A stretch of DNA of 10,456 bases from Chthonomonadaceae bacterium (GCA_025355115.1 JANXLO010000252.1:1-10456); one strand, 5' to 3'; counted from the first letter of the stretch, positions 1 to 8,300 are shown. Notes: generated from the letters alone by a model not told the origin. A program made the numbers and translations.

Positions 1-1017
1 CTTGGGTATCTTCCCGGGCTTGACGGCACACCAAATCCACATCCTGAATCTCTTCGACACCTCTTTGCCGCCGCGCAAAACCTCGCGCTGTCCGGCCTGG
101 AATTTCCGATTTCCTCAGTCGTGCCATCCTTCGATGGACAGGCCGTCCGAACAGTCGGAGTGGAGCAGGATATGCTGGAGGAGATGCGCCGAGCGGGCTT
201 TGCGCTGATAGCAGACTACGGCTCTATCCTCAATCATGACATAGCCCACTTACAGTACTATCTGCGGAGAGCAGCGCAAGCGGGCGCACGAACGATTCGC
301 GCGACCTTGAGTCATGTGCTGTGCGGGGACAGGCGCGGAATTGACGGCGGCTGGAAAGCGTATATGGGCGAGCTTATAGGGCGGCTTCAGGAAGTGCTCC
401 CTATTGCGGAGGATTTGGGGCTGACTCTGGCGGTCGAGAATCATCAGGATGTGACGAGCAGCGACCTGTGGCTGCTTTTCATTGGCAGCGGCGAGAGTAG
501 CGCGTTTGGAGTGACTTTGGACACAGGCAATCCGTTGGCGGTCGGAGAAGATCCAGTGGAGTTCGTGCGCCGAATAGCTCCGCTCGTTCGTCACCTTCAC
601 CTGAAGGACTACACGCTGCACTTTGCACCTGAAGGCTACCGTCTGGTGAGATGCGCCGCGGGCGAAGGAGTCATAGATTTCCACTCAATCTTTGACGCGG
701 TAAGGGGAAATGGCCATTCTATACTGCCTGCAATCGAGATAGCCGCTCAGGCGACCCGGACAGTCCCAATTCTTGAGCCGACCTGGTGGCTCGAATATCC
801 ACCCGACCACTATCGCCATCTGCTTCCCGCCCTCCGCCTGCTCTGGGAAAAAGGCCATCCGCATGACGTCTCCTACTCCAGCGCGTGGGAGCGCGGTTCA
901 GCCTCAGAGGAGATCGTGGAAGAGGAGCGTGAGATCGTCGAGCGCAGCGCAGCCTATTTTGCGAACATCGAACACAGTCTGTACACGTTACCAGTAGTGC
1001 CAGTGGTGGGTGACTAG
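1..1017 (+). CDS. Sugar phosphate isomerase/epimerase-like TIM-barrel protein (5' end missing)
   Basis: The reading frame is open from the first base, so the true start lies outside the window; the GTG at 121 is only an internal codon. The 338 visible residues look like the xylose isomerase-like TIM-barrel / AP endonuclease 2 superfamily, which isomerises or epimerises sugars or sugar acids, or acts on related metabolites, in the cytosol using a divalent metal. The start of the frame (AAQNLALSGLEFP) fits an early strand of the barrel. Candidate metal ligands sit where the family has them: Glu146 in AVENHQD, Asp174 in TLDTGNP, His200 in RHLHLKDY and Glu246 in PAIEIA, numbered from the first codon of the window. 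A Glu-rich tail of about 60 residues follows the barrel. The substrate cannot be told. The gene converges on the CPBP gene and overlaps its end by 30 bases, leaving no room for a terminator between them. Family confidence is high; specific function is unknown. Confidence 0.85.
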   Translation, partial: LGYLPGLDGTPNPHPESLRHLFAAAQNLALSGLEFPISSVVPSFDGQAVRTVGVEQDMLEEMRRAGFALIADYGSILNHDIAHLQYYLRRAAQAGARTIRATLSHVLCGDRRGIDGGWKAYMGELIGRLQEVLPIAEDLGLTLAVENHQDVTSSDLWLLFIGSGESSAFGVTLDTGNPLAVGEDPVEFVRRIAPLVRHLHLKDYTLHFAPEGYRLVRCAAGEGVIDFHSIFDAVRGNGHSILPAIEIAAQATRTVPILEPTWWLEYPPDHYRHLLPALRLLWEKGHPHDVSYSSAWERGSASEEIVEEEREIVERSAAYFANIEHSLYTLPVVPVVGD

Positions 1018-1749
1018 CACGTATATGCCGAGAGCGAGGTTGGTGACTGAGTGCGCCACAATGCATGAGAAAAGACTGCGGGTGCGTCGCAAAAGCAACG
1101 CCATCAACACGGCAAACACTATACCTGCCAGCCACTCTGGATGCGCAAACCCGAAAGCACCAGCAACCAGGGCGAAGGCTCCCCAAGAGAAGGTTCCCAC
1201 AGCCAACTTCTCGTACTCTTGATCCGTGATCCACCGAAGCAGAAATGACCGCCAGAACAGTTCCTCCATCAGTGGAACCATTAGAGCAAGTCCCAAAAAA
1301 CGCACCGAGAGAAACAGGGTCCGAGTCGCCGGATCAGCGATCTCCTTAAACGGGTTGTAGCCTACGCGCGTGCCTAAAAATTTTAGAGGCGGAGTGATCC
1401 TGTCAAGAACGATCCAGAGTACGAACGCAGCCAGACCGACGACAGCGCCGATCAGGAGCATTCTTCCGTTCGCCCGAATGTCCCGCTTCCAGCCGGACAT
1501 TCCCGCGATAAGCAGGGCCGTCACGATGATTACCTTCGCGGAGTACATCCAGAGATAGTGCGCTTGAAACTGCCTCTCTAACGTTGTCATTATCGTGAAA
1601 GTCGCCATTGGCGCGACGTAGCCGATCCACGCGCGTGATCCCGCTTTCGGCGTCTCTACCTCTATTGCCTGTGCTTCCAAACTGTAGTCCCCAATCTCAA
1701 ATCCAGCGTGCGTTCGGCCCAAAATCAGCGGAGTAGTAGTTGCTGACAT
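988..1749 (-). CDS. CPBP family intramembrane metalloprotease (CAAX prenyl protease-related)
   Basis: This is an integral membrane protein of 253 residues with several hydrophobic segments (roughly 70-84, 97-115, 148-161, 188-202, 206-220 and 228-246). All three CPBP (Abi/CAAX protease) motifs are present: EExxxR as E162-E163...R167, FxxxH as F199...H203, and HxxxN as H233...N237. These glutamates and histidines form the metal site of Rce1-like intramembrane proteases. The stretches EELFWRSFLLRW, HPEWLAGI and RTRSLFSCIVAHSVTNL resemble, from memory, the 'CAAX prenyl protease-related' subfamily described in PEP-CTERM/exosortase bacteria. No exosortase or PEP-CTERM protein is visible here. The start is uncertain. 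The ATG at 1749 lies 53 bases inside the aldo/keto reductase gene and gives about 37 residues before the usual family start. A TTG at 1680, 16 bases after the reductase stop and preceded by GGGGA, is a serious alternative. The family is sure; the substrate is unknown. Confidence 0.88.
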   Translation of the reverse strand: MSATTTPLILGRTHAGFEIGDYSLEAQAIEVETPKAGSRAWIGYVAPMATFTIMTTLERQFQAHYLWMYSAKVIIVTALLIAGMSGWKRDIRANGRMLLIGAVVGLAAFVLWIVLDRITPPLKFLGTRVGYNPFKEIADPATRTLFLSVRFLGLALMVPLMEELFWRSFLLRWITDQEYEKLAVGTFSWGAFALVAGAFGFAHPEWLAGIVFAVLMALLLRRTRSLFSCIVAHSVTNLALGIYVLVTHHWHYW

Positions 1750-2701
1750 GAGTTCCCGGCTCGAAAATTTGATCGATGCGCTGAAAATCCTCTGCAGTCG
1801 GCTTCAGTTCAAGTGACTTCAGGTAGTCTTCCAGCTGCTCCATAGTTCGGGGGCCGATGATAGGACTGGTGATGCCGGGCTGCGCAGCGCACCAGGCCAT
1901 GGCAAAATGAGCGGGCGAGCACCCACGCTGATCGCAGAAAGTGAGATAATCCTCAACCTTCAGCAGTGCGGCCTCGTTGTCCCGGTTGTTGAATGCGCCT
2001 TTTTCGTAGCGTACTCCAGCTGGCCGCGACTGCCCTGCGCGGTATTTGCCGGAGAGTAGCCCACCGGCTATCGGAGCCCACGGAATAACCCCGAAGCCAT
2101 AGGTGCGGCAGCAGGGAAGGAGTTCTCTCTCGATGCGGCGGTCCAGAAGGTTGTATGGCGGCTGCTCGCAGACGAAGCGATTCAGACCCATCTCCTTCGA
2201 GACCCAGAGCGACTCGACAAGCTGCCAGGCTCCGAACGTGCTGGTGCCAATATAGCGCACTTTGCCTTGCGTTACCAGATCGTCCAGAGCGCGAAGAGTC
2301 TCGTCTATGGGAATGGATGCTTTCGGGCGATGCAGCTGGTATAGATCGATGTGGTCGGTGTTCAGGCGGCGCAGGCTGTCCTCGACCGACTTCATGATAT
2401 GGAAACGGTGACTGCCCCAGGCATTGGGATCCTGGTCATCCATGCGATTGAAGAATTTAGTGGCGAGAAAAACCCTGTCGCGCTTGCCGTCCGAAAGGGC
2501 TTTGCCGGTTATCTCCTCGCTCACCCCTCGCACGTAGACGTCGGCAGTATCTAGAAAATTGATCCCCGCATCCATCGCTCGATGGATGATGCGGATGGAT
2601 TCGCCTTCGCTGGTCCCGCTCTTCGTGTCTCCAAAATTCATGCACCCGAGACAGAGAGCGCTGACCTGCGCCCCCGTCCGCCCCAGCGATCGATATTCCA
2701 T
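1697..2701 (-). CDS. Aldo/keto reductase
   Basis: This 334-residue protein is a complete member of the aldo/keto reductase superfamily. These cytosolic NADPH-dependent oxidoreductases with a TIM-barrel fold reduce aldehydes and ketones, including sugars. It opens with the family signature MEYRSLGRTGAQVSALCLG. The catalytic tetrad is visible as Asp51 and Tyr56 (FLDTADVY), Lys82 (LATKFF) and His124 (YQLHRP). The late GPRTMEQLEDYL segment belongs to the cofactor-binding end, and the HVSNYYSADFGP tail is typical of this subgroup. The ATG at 2701 is chosen because GGAGG stands 5 bases before it and the protein then starts exactly where relatives do; an upstream TTG at 2719 would add six residues with no support. 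The CPBP gene begins within its last codons if that gene's ATG is used, suggesting translational coupling. The substrate is unknown; a role in sugar or dehydrosugar metabolism is inference from the neighbours. Confidence 0.93.
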   Translation of the reverse strand: MEYRSLGRTGAQVSALCLGCMNFGDTKSGTSEGESIRIIHRAMDAGINFLDTADVYVRGVSEEITGKALSDGKRDRVFLATKFFNRMDDQDPNAWGSHRFHIMKSVEDSLRRLNTDHIDLYQLHRPKASIPIDETLRALDDLVTQGKVRYIGTSTFGAWQLVESLWVSKEMGLNRFVCEQPPYNLLDRRIERELLPCCRTYGFGVIPWAPIAGGLLSGKYRAGQSRPAGVRYEKGAFNNRDNEAALLKVEDYLTFCDQRGCSPAHFAMAWCAAQPGITSPIIGPRTMEQLEDYLKSLELKPTAEDFQRIDQIFEPGTHVSNYYSADFGPNARWI

Positions 2702-2773
2702 CCAACCCTCCAGCCGCAAATCGTGTGTATGCCTATTGGCCGCGAAGTACCGTTTATCCTGTCAAATGAGATC

Positions 2774-2791
2774 TGAACGGAATAGCGTTCA
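2774..2791 (-). repeat. Short inverted repeat after the exported-protein gene
   Basis: TGAACG and CGTTCA form a perfect 6-base-pair stem around a 6-base loop. It lies in the 99-base gap between the stop of the exported six-cysteine protein gene and the aldo/keto reductase start. No T-run follows on the minus strand, so it is a poor match to an intrinsic terminator. It may be a weak transcript-end or processing hairpin, or chance. Confidence 0.35.
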
Positions 2792-2800
2792 CGAACTTCA

Positions 2801-3754
2801 CTACTCAGCAGTCTTCTCTCCATGAGCGCCAATTCGGTAGCGTTTGCGTGCGTCCGCGTCGTATAGAATCGAGCCTGCGGGCATCGTGGCATCGAAGCGG
2901 CTATCCTTGACCTTGTTCACCTTGCACACAATTCCCTTGAATTCAGTCTTGTTCTCAAGCAAGTCGCTTCCGCCCGAGCGCTTGAAATACTCGACCGAGC
3001 AAGCCGTAGGCATCCACATGCCATCCACTTTCACGGCGCTCAGGCATCTATTGACTCCAACAATGCGGGCATTCGCCTTGCTGAACGGAGGGCCAACCGA
3101 CTCAATGCGAACCGCCATGTAATTGAACTTAGGAGCAATCCATAGTCGCGTTGCGCGATTGCCCACGCCCACGCAACTTATTATGGAGAGCATCCCGAAG
3201 CGTGGGTCGATCTCCGTGCCAGCCAGTGCACCATGCCCCTTCTTCACCGCGGTCGCGAGCCATTCCCCATCTATGAGGTAACCGCAGTCAAGCGGCGAGA
3301 AGAAGTTGACATGAGGCGGGCGAGTGACGGCATCGTACTGGCAGCGGCCGCCCGCAGTCGTTGGACCAGCTTCAATGTGATGCTCCTGACTCCCATCAAA
3401 TATACGTGTCGTTTTCCGATGGTCGCTGGCTTCTGCTTTCTGATGCGCGTTCTGCTGTGCAGGGTCGTTCGTATCGGTCGTTGCCTCGAAGTATTTAGGC
3501 CCTTTGAAGGCCCACTCCACGTTGGTCACAGTCTTCAGGCCATAGTCCAGCGGGGCCTGGATCTGAGTCGCATACCATTGCGCGACCGTCTGGACACTGG
3601 CGTATTCGGCGGATACCGAATGAAGCTGAACAGGATTCGCCTCCAGTCCGCGCATGATCGTCGCATAGTCCGGCGCCTTGTCACGAGTCTGGCTGACGCC
3701 GGGTAGAGCCAATCCACTAAGAGCCAAAAAGGCGGGCAGTATTAGAAAGCGCAT
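2801..3754 (-). CDS. Exported hypothetical protein with six cysteines, possibly LolA-like fold
   Basis: I do not recognise this 317-residue protein with confidence. It begins with a Sec-type signal peptide: MRF, a hydrophobic core to about residue 16, then PGVSQT as a likely cleavage area near residue 22. The mature part has six cysteines (138, 157, 194, 237, 252, 277), an even number that would fit disulfide bonds outside the cytoplasm. Stretches such as WAFKGPKYFEA, RIFDGSQE, VDGMWMPTACSVEYF and the ending MPAGSILYDADARKRYRIG loosely recall LolA-like beta-sheet proteins of Planctomycetes and allies (FDG..., DGvWvP..., PpGt.vyD...Y.v). That is an impression, not a family assignment. The start at 3754 is preferred because GGAG stands 7 bases upstream and it gives a compact signal peptide. 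In-frame starts at 3772, 3805 and 3811 exist but fall in or beside a strong hairpin. It lies 84 bases after the DUF1501 gene, probably co-transcribed. Confidence 0.72.
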   Translation of the reverse strand: MRFLILPAFLALSGLALPGVSQTRDKAPDYATIMRGLEANPVQLHSVSAEYASVQTVAQWYATQIQAPLDYGLKTVTNVEWAFKGPKYFEATTDTNDPAQQNAHQKAEASDHRKTTRIFDGSQEHHIEAGPTTAGGRCQYDAVTRPPHVNFFSPLDCGYLIDGEWLATAVKKGHGALAGTEIDPRFGMLSIISCVGVGNRATRLWIAPKFNYMAVRIESVGPPFSKANARIVGVNRCLSAVKVDGMWMPTACSVEYFKRSGGSDLLENKTEFKGIVCKVNKVKDSRFDATMPAGSILYDADARKRYRIGAHGEKTAE

Positions 3755-3756
3755 GA

Positions 3757-3772
3757 ATGTTCTCCGGAACAT
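3757..3772 (-). promoter_or_regulatory. Small hairpin presenting the ribosome binding site
   Basis: ATGTTC and GAACAT form a perfect 6-base-pair stem with a four-base loop (CGGA on the transcribed strand). The GGAG ribosome binding site of the exported six-cysteine protein gene (3762-3765) occupies the loop and the first stem base. The stem shares bases 3770-3772 with the larger hairpin just upstream, so the two cannot both form fully. A role in translational control is inference. Confidence 0.4.
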
Positions 3773-3806
3773 GAAGGGCATCGATCGTTTGATCGTGCCC
3801 TTCATG
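3770..3806 (-). repeat. Strong 16-base-pair inverted repeat in the gap between the DUF1501 and exported-protein genes
   Basis: On the plus strand CATGAAGGGCA (3770-3780) matches TGCCCTTCATG (3796-3806) perfectly, and the inner CGATC (3782-3786) matches GATCG (3791-3795). The loop is four bases (GTTT), with one unpaired T at 3781. It lies between the DUF1501 stop and the preferred start of the exported-protein gene. No T-run follows on either strand, so it is not a classic intrinsic terminator. It could be a transcript-stabilising or attenuating hairpin, or a protein binding site. Both arms contain an in-frame ATG, another reason to prefer the downstream start at 3754. Confidence 0.7.
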
Positions 3807-3838
3807 CACACTCTCTTCTGAATTAGCGAAAGTTGGGG

Positions 3839-5254
3839 CTAGACAATGATTGGGTGCGCGACTTCTCCGGCAACGTCCGTGAGGCGGTAGTCTCGGCCTC
3901 CGTAGCGATAGGTCAGCTTTTTGTGATCGATTCCCATCAGGTGCAGCATCGTGGCGTGGAGGTCGTGGATGTGCATCTTGTTCTCGGTCGCGTAGTAGCC
4001 GTAGTCGTCGGTGGCTCCGTAGGTCGTGCCGCCCTTGACTCCTCCGCCCGCCATCCAGACGCTGAAGCCGTGCGGGTTGTGATCGCGCCCGTCGTTGCCC
4101 TGTGCGGTGGGGGTGCGACCGAACTCTCCGCCCCAGAGTACCAGTGTGTCCTTCAGCAACCCGCGCGCCTTCAGATCCTTCAATAGTCCCGCGATGGGCT
4201 TGTCCACCTCGTGAGCGTTATTGGAGTGCCCGTTCCGCAAATCGCCGTGCTGGTCCCACTTGTAGCTGTGCGTCACCTGGACAAACCGGACGCCCTTCTC
4301 CGAGAAGCGGCGGGCGAGCAGGCACTGCCGTCCGAAGTTGTCCGTGTGATCCTCGTTCACTCCATAGAGATCGAGGGTGGCCTTGCTCTCGTCCGAGATG
4401 TCCATCAGGGACGGGGCCTCCGTCTGCATGCGGTAGGCCAGCTCGAACGACTCGATGCGCCCCTCAAGTTGAGCATCATGCCCGAAATGATGCAGCTGCT
4501 CCGCATTCATCGACTGGAGCATGTCGATCTGCATCCGCTGCGTCGCCGCGCCCACCTCGGGATTCTTGATGTAGTTGATCTGAGCGTCCTTTGCCTTGAT
4601 GCTCGCGTTGCCGATCGGGGTGCCCTGGTAGGATGCCGGAAGGAACGCGCTCGACCAGTTTTGAACGCCGCCATGCCCAAGCGTCGGGCAGATGGTGACG
4701 AAGCCGGGCAGGTTCTGGTTTTCGGTGCCGAGGCCATAGGTGATCCAGGATCCCATGCTAGGGCGCACGAAGGTGTCCGATCCGGTGTGCATGGCTAGCA
4801 GCGCGCCGCCGTGAGCGGGGTTGCTGCCGTACATGGATCGGATCACGCAGAGGTCGTCCGCCATCGCGCCGACATAGGGGAACAGGTCGCTCACCTCAAG
4901 CCCGCTCTGGCCGTACTTCTTGAACTCCCAGGGGGACTTCAGCAGGTTGCCAGTCTGAGCGAACTGCACACGAGGCTTGGCGAAGGGCAGCGGCTTGCCG
5001 CTGTCGCGGGTGAGCATCGGCTTGGGATCGAAGGTGTCGACCTGCGACGGGCCGCCGTGCATGAAGAGGTAGATCACGCGCTTCGCTCTGGCAGGAAACA
5101 TGGGCGGCCGTGGAGCGAGAGGATTTTTGTAGACGCCTGCCGCCGCGGCCTGCTCCTCGCTAAGAAGCCCCGCCAGGGCGAGCATCCCAAACCCTGCGCT
5201 GCACTGCGCCAGCATTTCGCGACGCGTCGAAGCCTGTATGAAGTGTCTGCTCAT
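3839..5254 (-). CDS. DUF1501 domain protein, Tat-exported
   Basis: This is a complete 471-residue DUF1501 protein, a family related in fold to sulfatases and alkaline phosphatases and common in Planctomycetes and allied phyla. A twin-arginine signal is clear: TRREML with Arg11-Arg12, then the hydrophobic GFGMLALAGLL and an Ala-rich cleavage area near 35-40. It is therefore expected to be exported folded, often with a cofactor. The family hallmark HGGPSQVDTFDPKP (66-79) follows directly. The C-terminal third has WGGEFGRTP, GRDHNPHGFSVWMAGGGVKGG and HDLHATMLHLMGIDHKKLTY, rich in candidate metal ligands (His, Asp). The ATG at 5254 has GGAG about 10 bases before it. It directly follows the PSD1 gene (87-base gap), the standard pairing for these families, which are thought to work together outside the cytoplasm. 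The biochemical activity of DUF1501 is not established; hydrolysis of a sulfate or phosphate ester is a guess from the fold. Confidence 0.95.
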   Translation of the reverse strand: MSRHFIQASTRREMLAQCSAGFGMLALAGLLSEEQAAAAGVYKNPLAPRPPMFPARAKRVIYLFMHGGPSQVDTFDPKPMLTRDSGKPLPFAKPRVQFAQTGNLLKSPWEFKKYGQSGLEVSDLFPYVGAMADDLCVIRSMYGSNPAHGGALLAMHTGSDTFVRPSMGSWITYGLGTENQNLPGFVTICPTLGHGGVQNWSSAFLPASYQGTPIGNASIKAKDAQINYIKNPEVGAATQRMQIDMLQSMNAEQLHHFGHDAQLEGRIESFELAYRMQTEAPSLMDISDESKATLDLYGVNEDHTDNFGRQCLLARRFSEKGVRFVQVTHSYKWDQHGDLRNGHSNNAHEVDKPIAGLLKDLKARGLLKDTLVLWGGEFGRTPTAQGNDGRDHNPHGFSVWMAGGGVKGGTTYGATDDYGYYATENKMHIHDLHATMLHLMGIDHKKLTYRYGGRDYRLTDVAGEVAHPIIV

Positions 5255-5285
5255 CTGTTCAGCTCTCCTCTCAATAACGCCTCGG

Positions 5286-5329
5286 CTGTGCCTTCACAGT
5301 CGATAATATTTCAAGGCGTATCCGCCTTG
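5286..5329 (-). repeat. Two tandem hairpins in the gap between the PSD1 and DUF1501 genes
   Basis: The 87-base gap contains two perfect inverted repeats. CAAGGCG (5312-5318) pairs with CGCCTTG (5323-5329) around a four-base loop, a 7-base-pair GC-rich stem followed on the transcribed strand by AAATATTA. CTGTG (5286-5290) pairs with CACAG (5295-5299), also around four bases. The lack of a U-run argues against full termination. Processing or partial termination that sets different levels of the two products is a possibility, not shown. Confidence 0.5.
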
Positions 5330-5341
5330 TAGTCACTTGAA

Positions 5342-8300
5342 TCAGTTTACGTACAGGAACTCGTTGGATGCGAGAATGATCTGGGTCAGGCTCTCCCAGG
5401 CTTTCTGTCTGCGTTTGGCTGCGTCCGGCTCGCCCGACGTCAGGCTGTCGGCATATTTCGACAGGAAGTTCTGGCACTTCTGCGCCTCGCTCGCTGTCGC
5501 AGGACGGCTGTATGCCTTCATGTAAGCCAACTTTACTCTGTCCGCTTCGGAGAGCGCCTTCATTCCCATAAGCTGCGCCGCGAACGCCTTTGCCTGCTCG
5601 AGGACGAAGGGGCTATTCATCACATAGAGCGCCTGCGGCGCGACGGTGGTGATGGAGCGATGCGCGTTCACCATTGTGGGATCGCCGAAGTCGAACGCCT
5701 GGAACATGTCGTACAGAGCGCTGCGAATGATCGGCAGATAGATTCCGCGCCGCTTTGCGCTGTACTGAGTGGAGTTGTTGGACTGATCGTTGGTGACGTA
5801 GTCGTGGTTCGCAGTCGTCAGCAGACTGCCGCCCATCGTCAGATCCAGTTGCCCTGCTACCGACAAGATCGCATCTCGGAACGGCTCCGCATCGAGGCGA
5901 CGACGCGGCATTTTCCAGAGCAGAGTATTCTCGGTGTCTGCCTTGTCCCCGATCAAAGCAGTCTTCGCATCGGCAACAGAGCTCATTTTATAGGTGTTCG
6001 ACAGCATGATGAGGCGGTGCATCTTTTTCATGCTCCAGCCCTGCTCGGTGAAGGTTTTGGCCATCCAGTCGAGGAGCTCAGGATGCGTCGGAAGCGATCC
6101 CAGCAGTCCGAAGTTCTCCGGCGTCTTCACGAGGCCAATTCCGAAATGACCTTGCCAGATACGGTTGACCTCCACCCGGGACGTCAGGGGATTGCCGGGA
6201 TTGGTCAGCCAGTTTGCCAGCTCCAGGCGACCGCTCTGCCCCTCTTTCGCGACAATCTTGTCTCCACCAAGCACCGTCAGGAAGTGGCGTGGGACGTAGT
6301 CACCGAGGCTCTGAGTATCGCCGCGCACATGGACTCGACAGTTCTCGACTTTGCCCTCTTCGACGGCCATAGCCATAGCGGGCTTCGTCTCCTGATCCTT
6401 CAGCGCTTTGAAAGTCTTCTCAACAACAGTAAGTTGACTCCTAAAATTTTCTGGATAGATTCCCTCAGGCTTATCCGGCACCGTGGCGCGCTCTGCGAAT
6501 TTGCGGACAGCGGCCTGCAGTTCAGCGGGCTGAAGCTTCGAAGGATCGCTTTTCACATCTGTCACGAACCGAAGTGAGTGACGCACTAGATTCACGTTGA
6601 CCCCATGTTGCTTCGCGATCTGATCGGCAGTGCGCTGAGGAACTCCTTCAGGCCGGACGCGAGCGGGAACGATTAGAATTCTACTGAAGTGGGGGATGGC
6701 GTCCTGTCGCTCAATCTTCAGCACATTCTTGCCATGTTGGAAGGCAAAGACGCCTTCCACTTCCCATTTCTGCCCTTCTGGGAAGAAGCTGCCCGTCTTC
6801 TGGCCGGCGGCATTCTCCTTGATGACGATGCCGTTGAGCAACAGATGCACGGGACGATTCTCGGCAGAGGCGTAGCGCAGTTCTACCTGATAGTCGCCTG
6901 CAGTAGGAATATCGACATCGTACTCGGCCGTGTCCGGAGTGCCGACGTTAATAATGACGCCGATTCCCTTCCCATAGTTGTCGGTGTCGCGGAAGACATT
7001 GCCGCGATTAAACTTGGTCGCCTGAATTTCGATGCGCGGCGGATCGCCGGGGGCGGCAGGAGTGTCCGCGACTGAGGCGAGCTCTCTCTGCTGAGACAGC
7101 TCCCAGGCCGCTTGAAGATATCTGTCGGCATCCCGCCTGTATTCGGCCAGGAGCGCGGCATCAGCCTGGCCCTTTATTATTTTGCGGGCCGACTCCGCTG
7201 CCTTGACTTTTTGCTCGTGATCCGCAATTTCCGCGGGCGTCTGCTGAGTGACAAGCGGGCGCTCCTGCCACATGGCGACGGTGTTCAGCGTCGCCATCGC
7301 CTTGGTGCTTTTGAAGATACCGGCGAGCGCGTAGTAGTCCTTTGTCGGGATTGGATCGAATTTGTGGTTGTGGCAGCGTGCGCAGGCGACGGTCAGGCCC
7401 ATGAAGGCCTTGCTGGTCACCTCGATCTGCTCATCCACAATGTCCATAACCATCTTCTCTTTGTCGGGCTCGGCGAGCACCTTCGCCCCCAACGTCAGGA
7501 AGCCGGTAGCGGTGATGCGCTCGTTCAGAGTGGACGGATCACCGGACATCAGGTCGCCTGCCAGCTGCTCTGTCAGGAAATGGTCGTAGGGCATGTCCTT
7601 GTTATAGGCAGCCACGACATAGTCTCGATAGCGGAAAGCGTTGGCGAAGGCGACGTTCTCATCGAGGCCATTCGAGTCGGAGTATCGGACGAGATCGAGC
7701 CAGTGACGGCCCCACCGCTCGCCATAGTGAGGATTGGCAAGGAGCTTATCGACGACCTTGGCCCAGGCGTCCGGAGCTTTGTCTGCAACGAAGGCCTCTA
7801 CATCCTCCGGGGAAGGCGGCAACCCCACGAGATCGAAATAAGCGCGGCGAATGAGGGTGCGGCGGTCCGCAGGCGGAGCCGGCTTCATGCCCTTGTCCTC
7901 CAACTTGGCGAGGATAAAACGGTCGATCGGTGAGATGCACCAGGCGGAGTTCTTCACTTTTGAGAGCGCCGGTTTGACGATTGGCCGAAACGACCAGAAG
8001 TTTTTCTGGGCCGGTGACATAACCATGTCTGGAGCCTGACCGGGGTTGGACGGGCCAGCGGAGCCTGTGGCTGCGGGCCAGGGGGCGCCCATCTTGATCC
8101 ACTCGGTCAGTGCGACGATCTCCTCTGGACGCAGCTTGCCTGCGGGCGGCATCTTTATCACTCCGTCGTAGTGAACGACTTTGAGAATATTGCTTTTCTC
8201 CGGATCGCCGGGAATGAGGGCGGGGCCGTGCGCGTTGCCTTTTCGAATGGCCTCCGCGGAGTCGAGTTTCAGACCGCCGCGCGATTCCGCGCCGGCATGG

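Noticed and set aside
121..1017. GTG at 121 as the start of the isomerase-like gene
   Set aside because: The frame is open to the window edge and the 40 codons before it encode a plausible N-terminal barrel segment, so the gene is 5'-truncated.
719..1234. Minus-strand open frame of 171 codons spanning the end of the isomerase-like gene and the CPBP gene
   Set aside because: It is out of frame with both recognised proteins, is Arg/Ser/Cys-rich and lacks any domain.
2702..2800. A perfect TTGACA on the minus strand upstream of the aldo/keto reductase, considered as a promoter -35 box
   Set aside because: No acceptable -10 hexamer lies 15 to 19 bases downstream; the nearest AT-rich candidate is more than 25 bases away.
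4211..4798. Plus-strand open frame of 195 codons antisense to the DUF1501 gene
   Set aside because: The opposite strand encodes well-conserved DUF1501 motifs throughout; nothing supports expression of this frame.
5660..6577. Long open frame (305 codons) on the plus strand inside the PSD1 gene
   Set aside because: It lies antisense to clearly conserved DUF1553 coding sequence, has no recognisable domain or ribosome binding site, and is expected from codon bias in GC-rich DNA.
7112..7933. Plus-strand open frame of 273 codons antisense to the DUF1549 region
   Set aside because: It mirrors the conserved PSD1 coding frame; the composition is shadow-like and no family pattern is seen.
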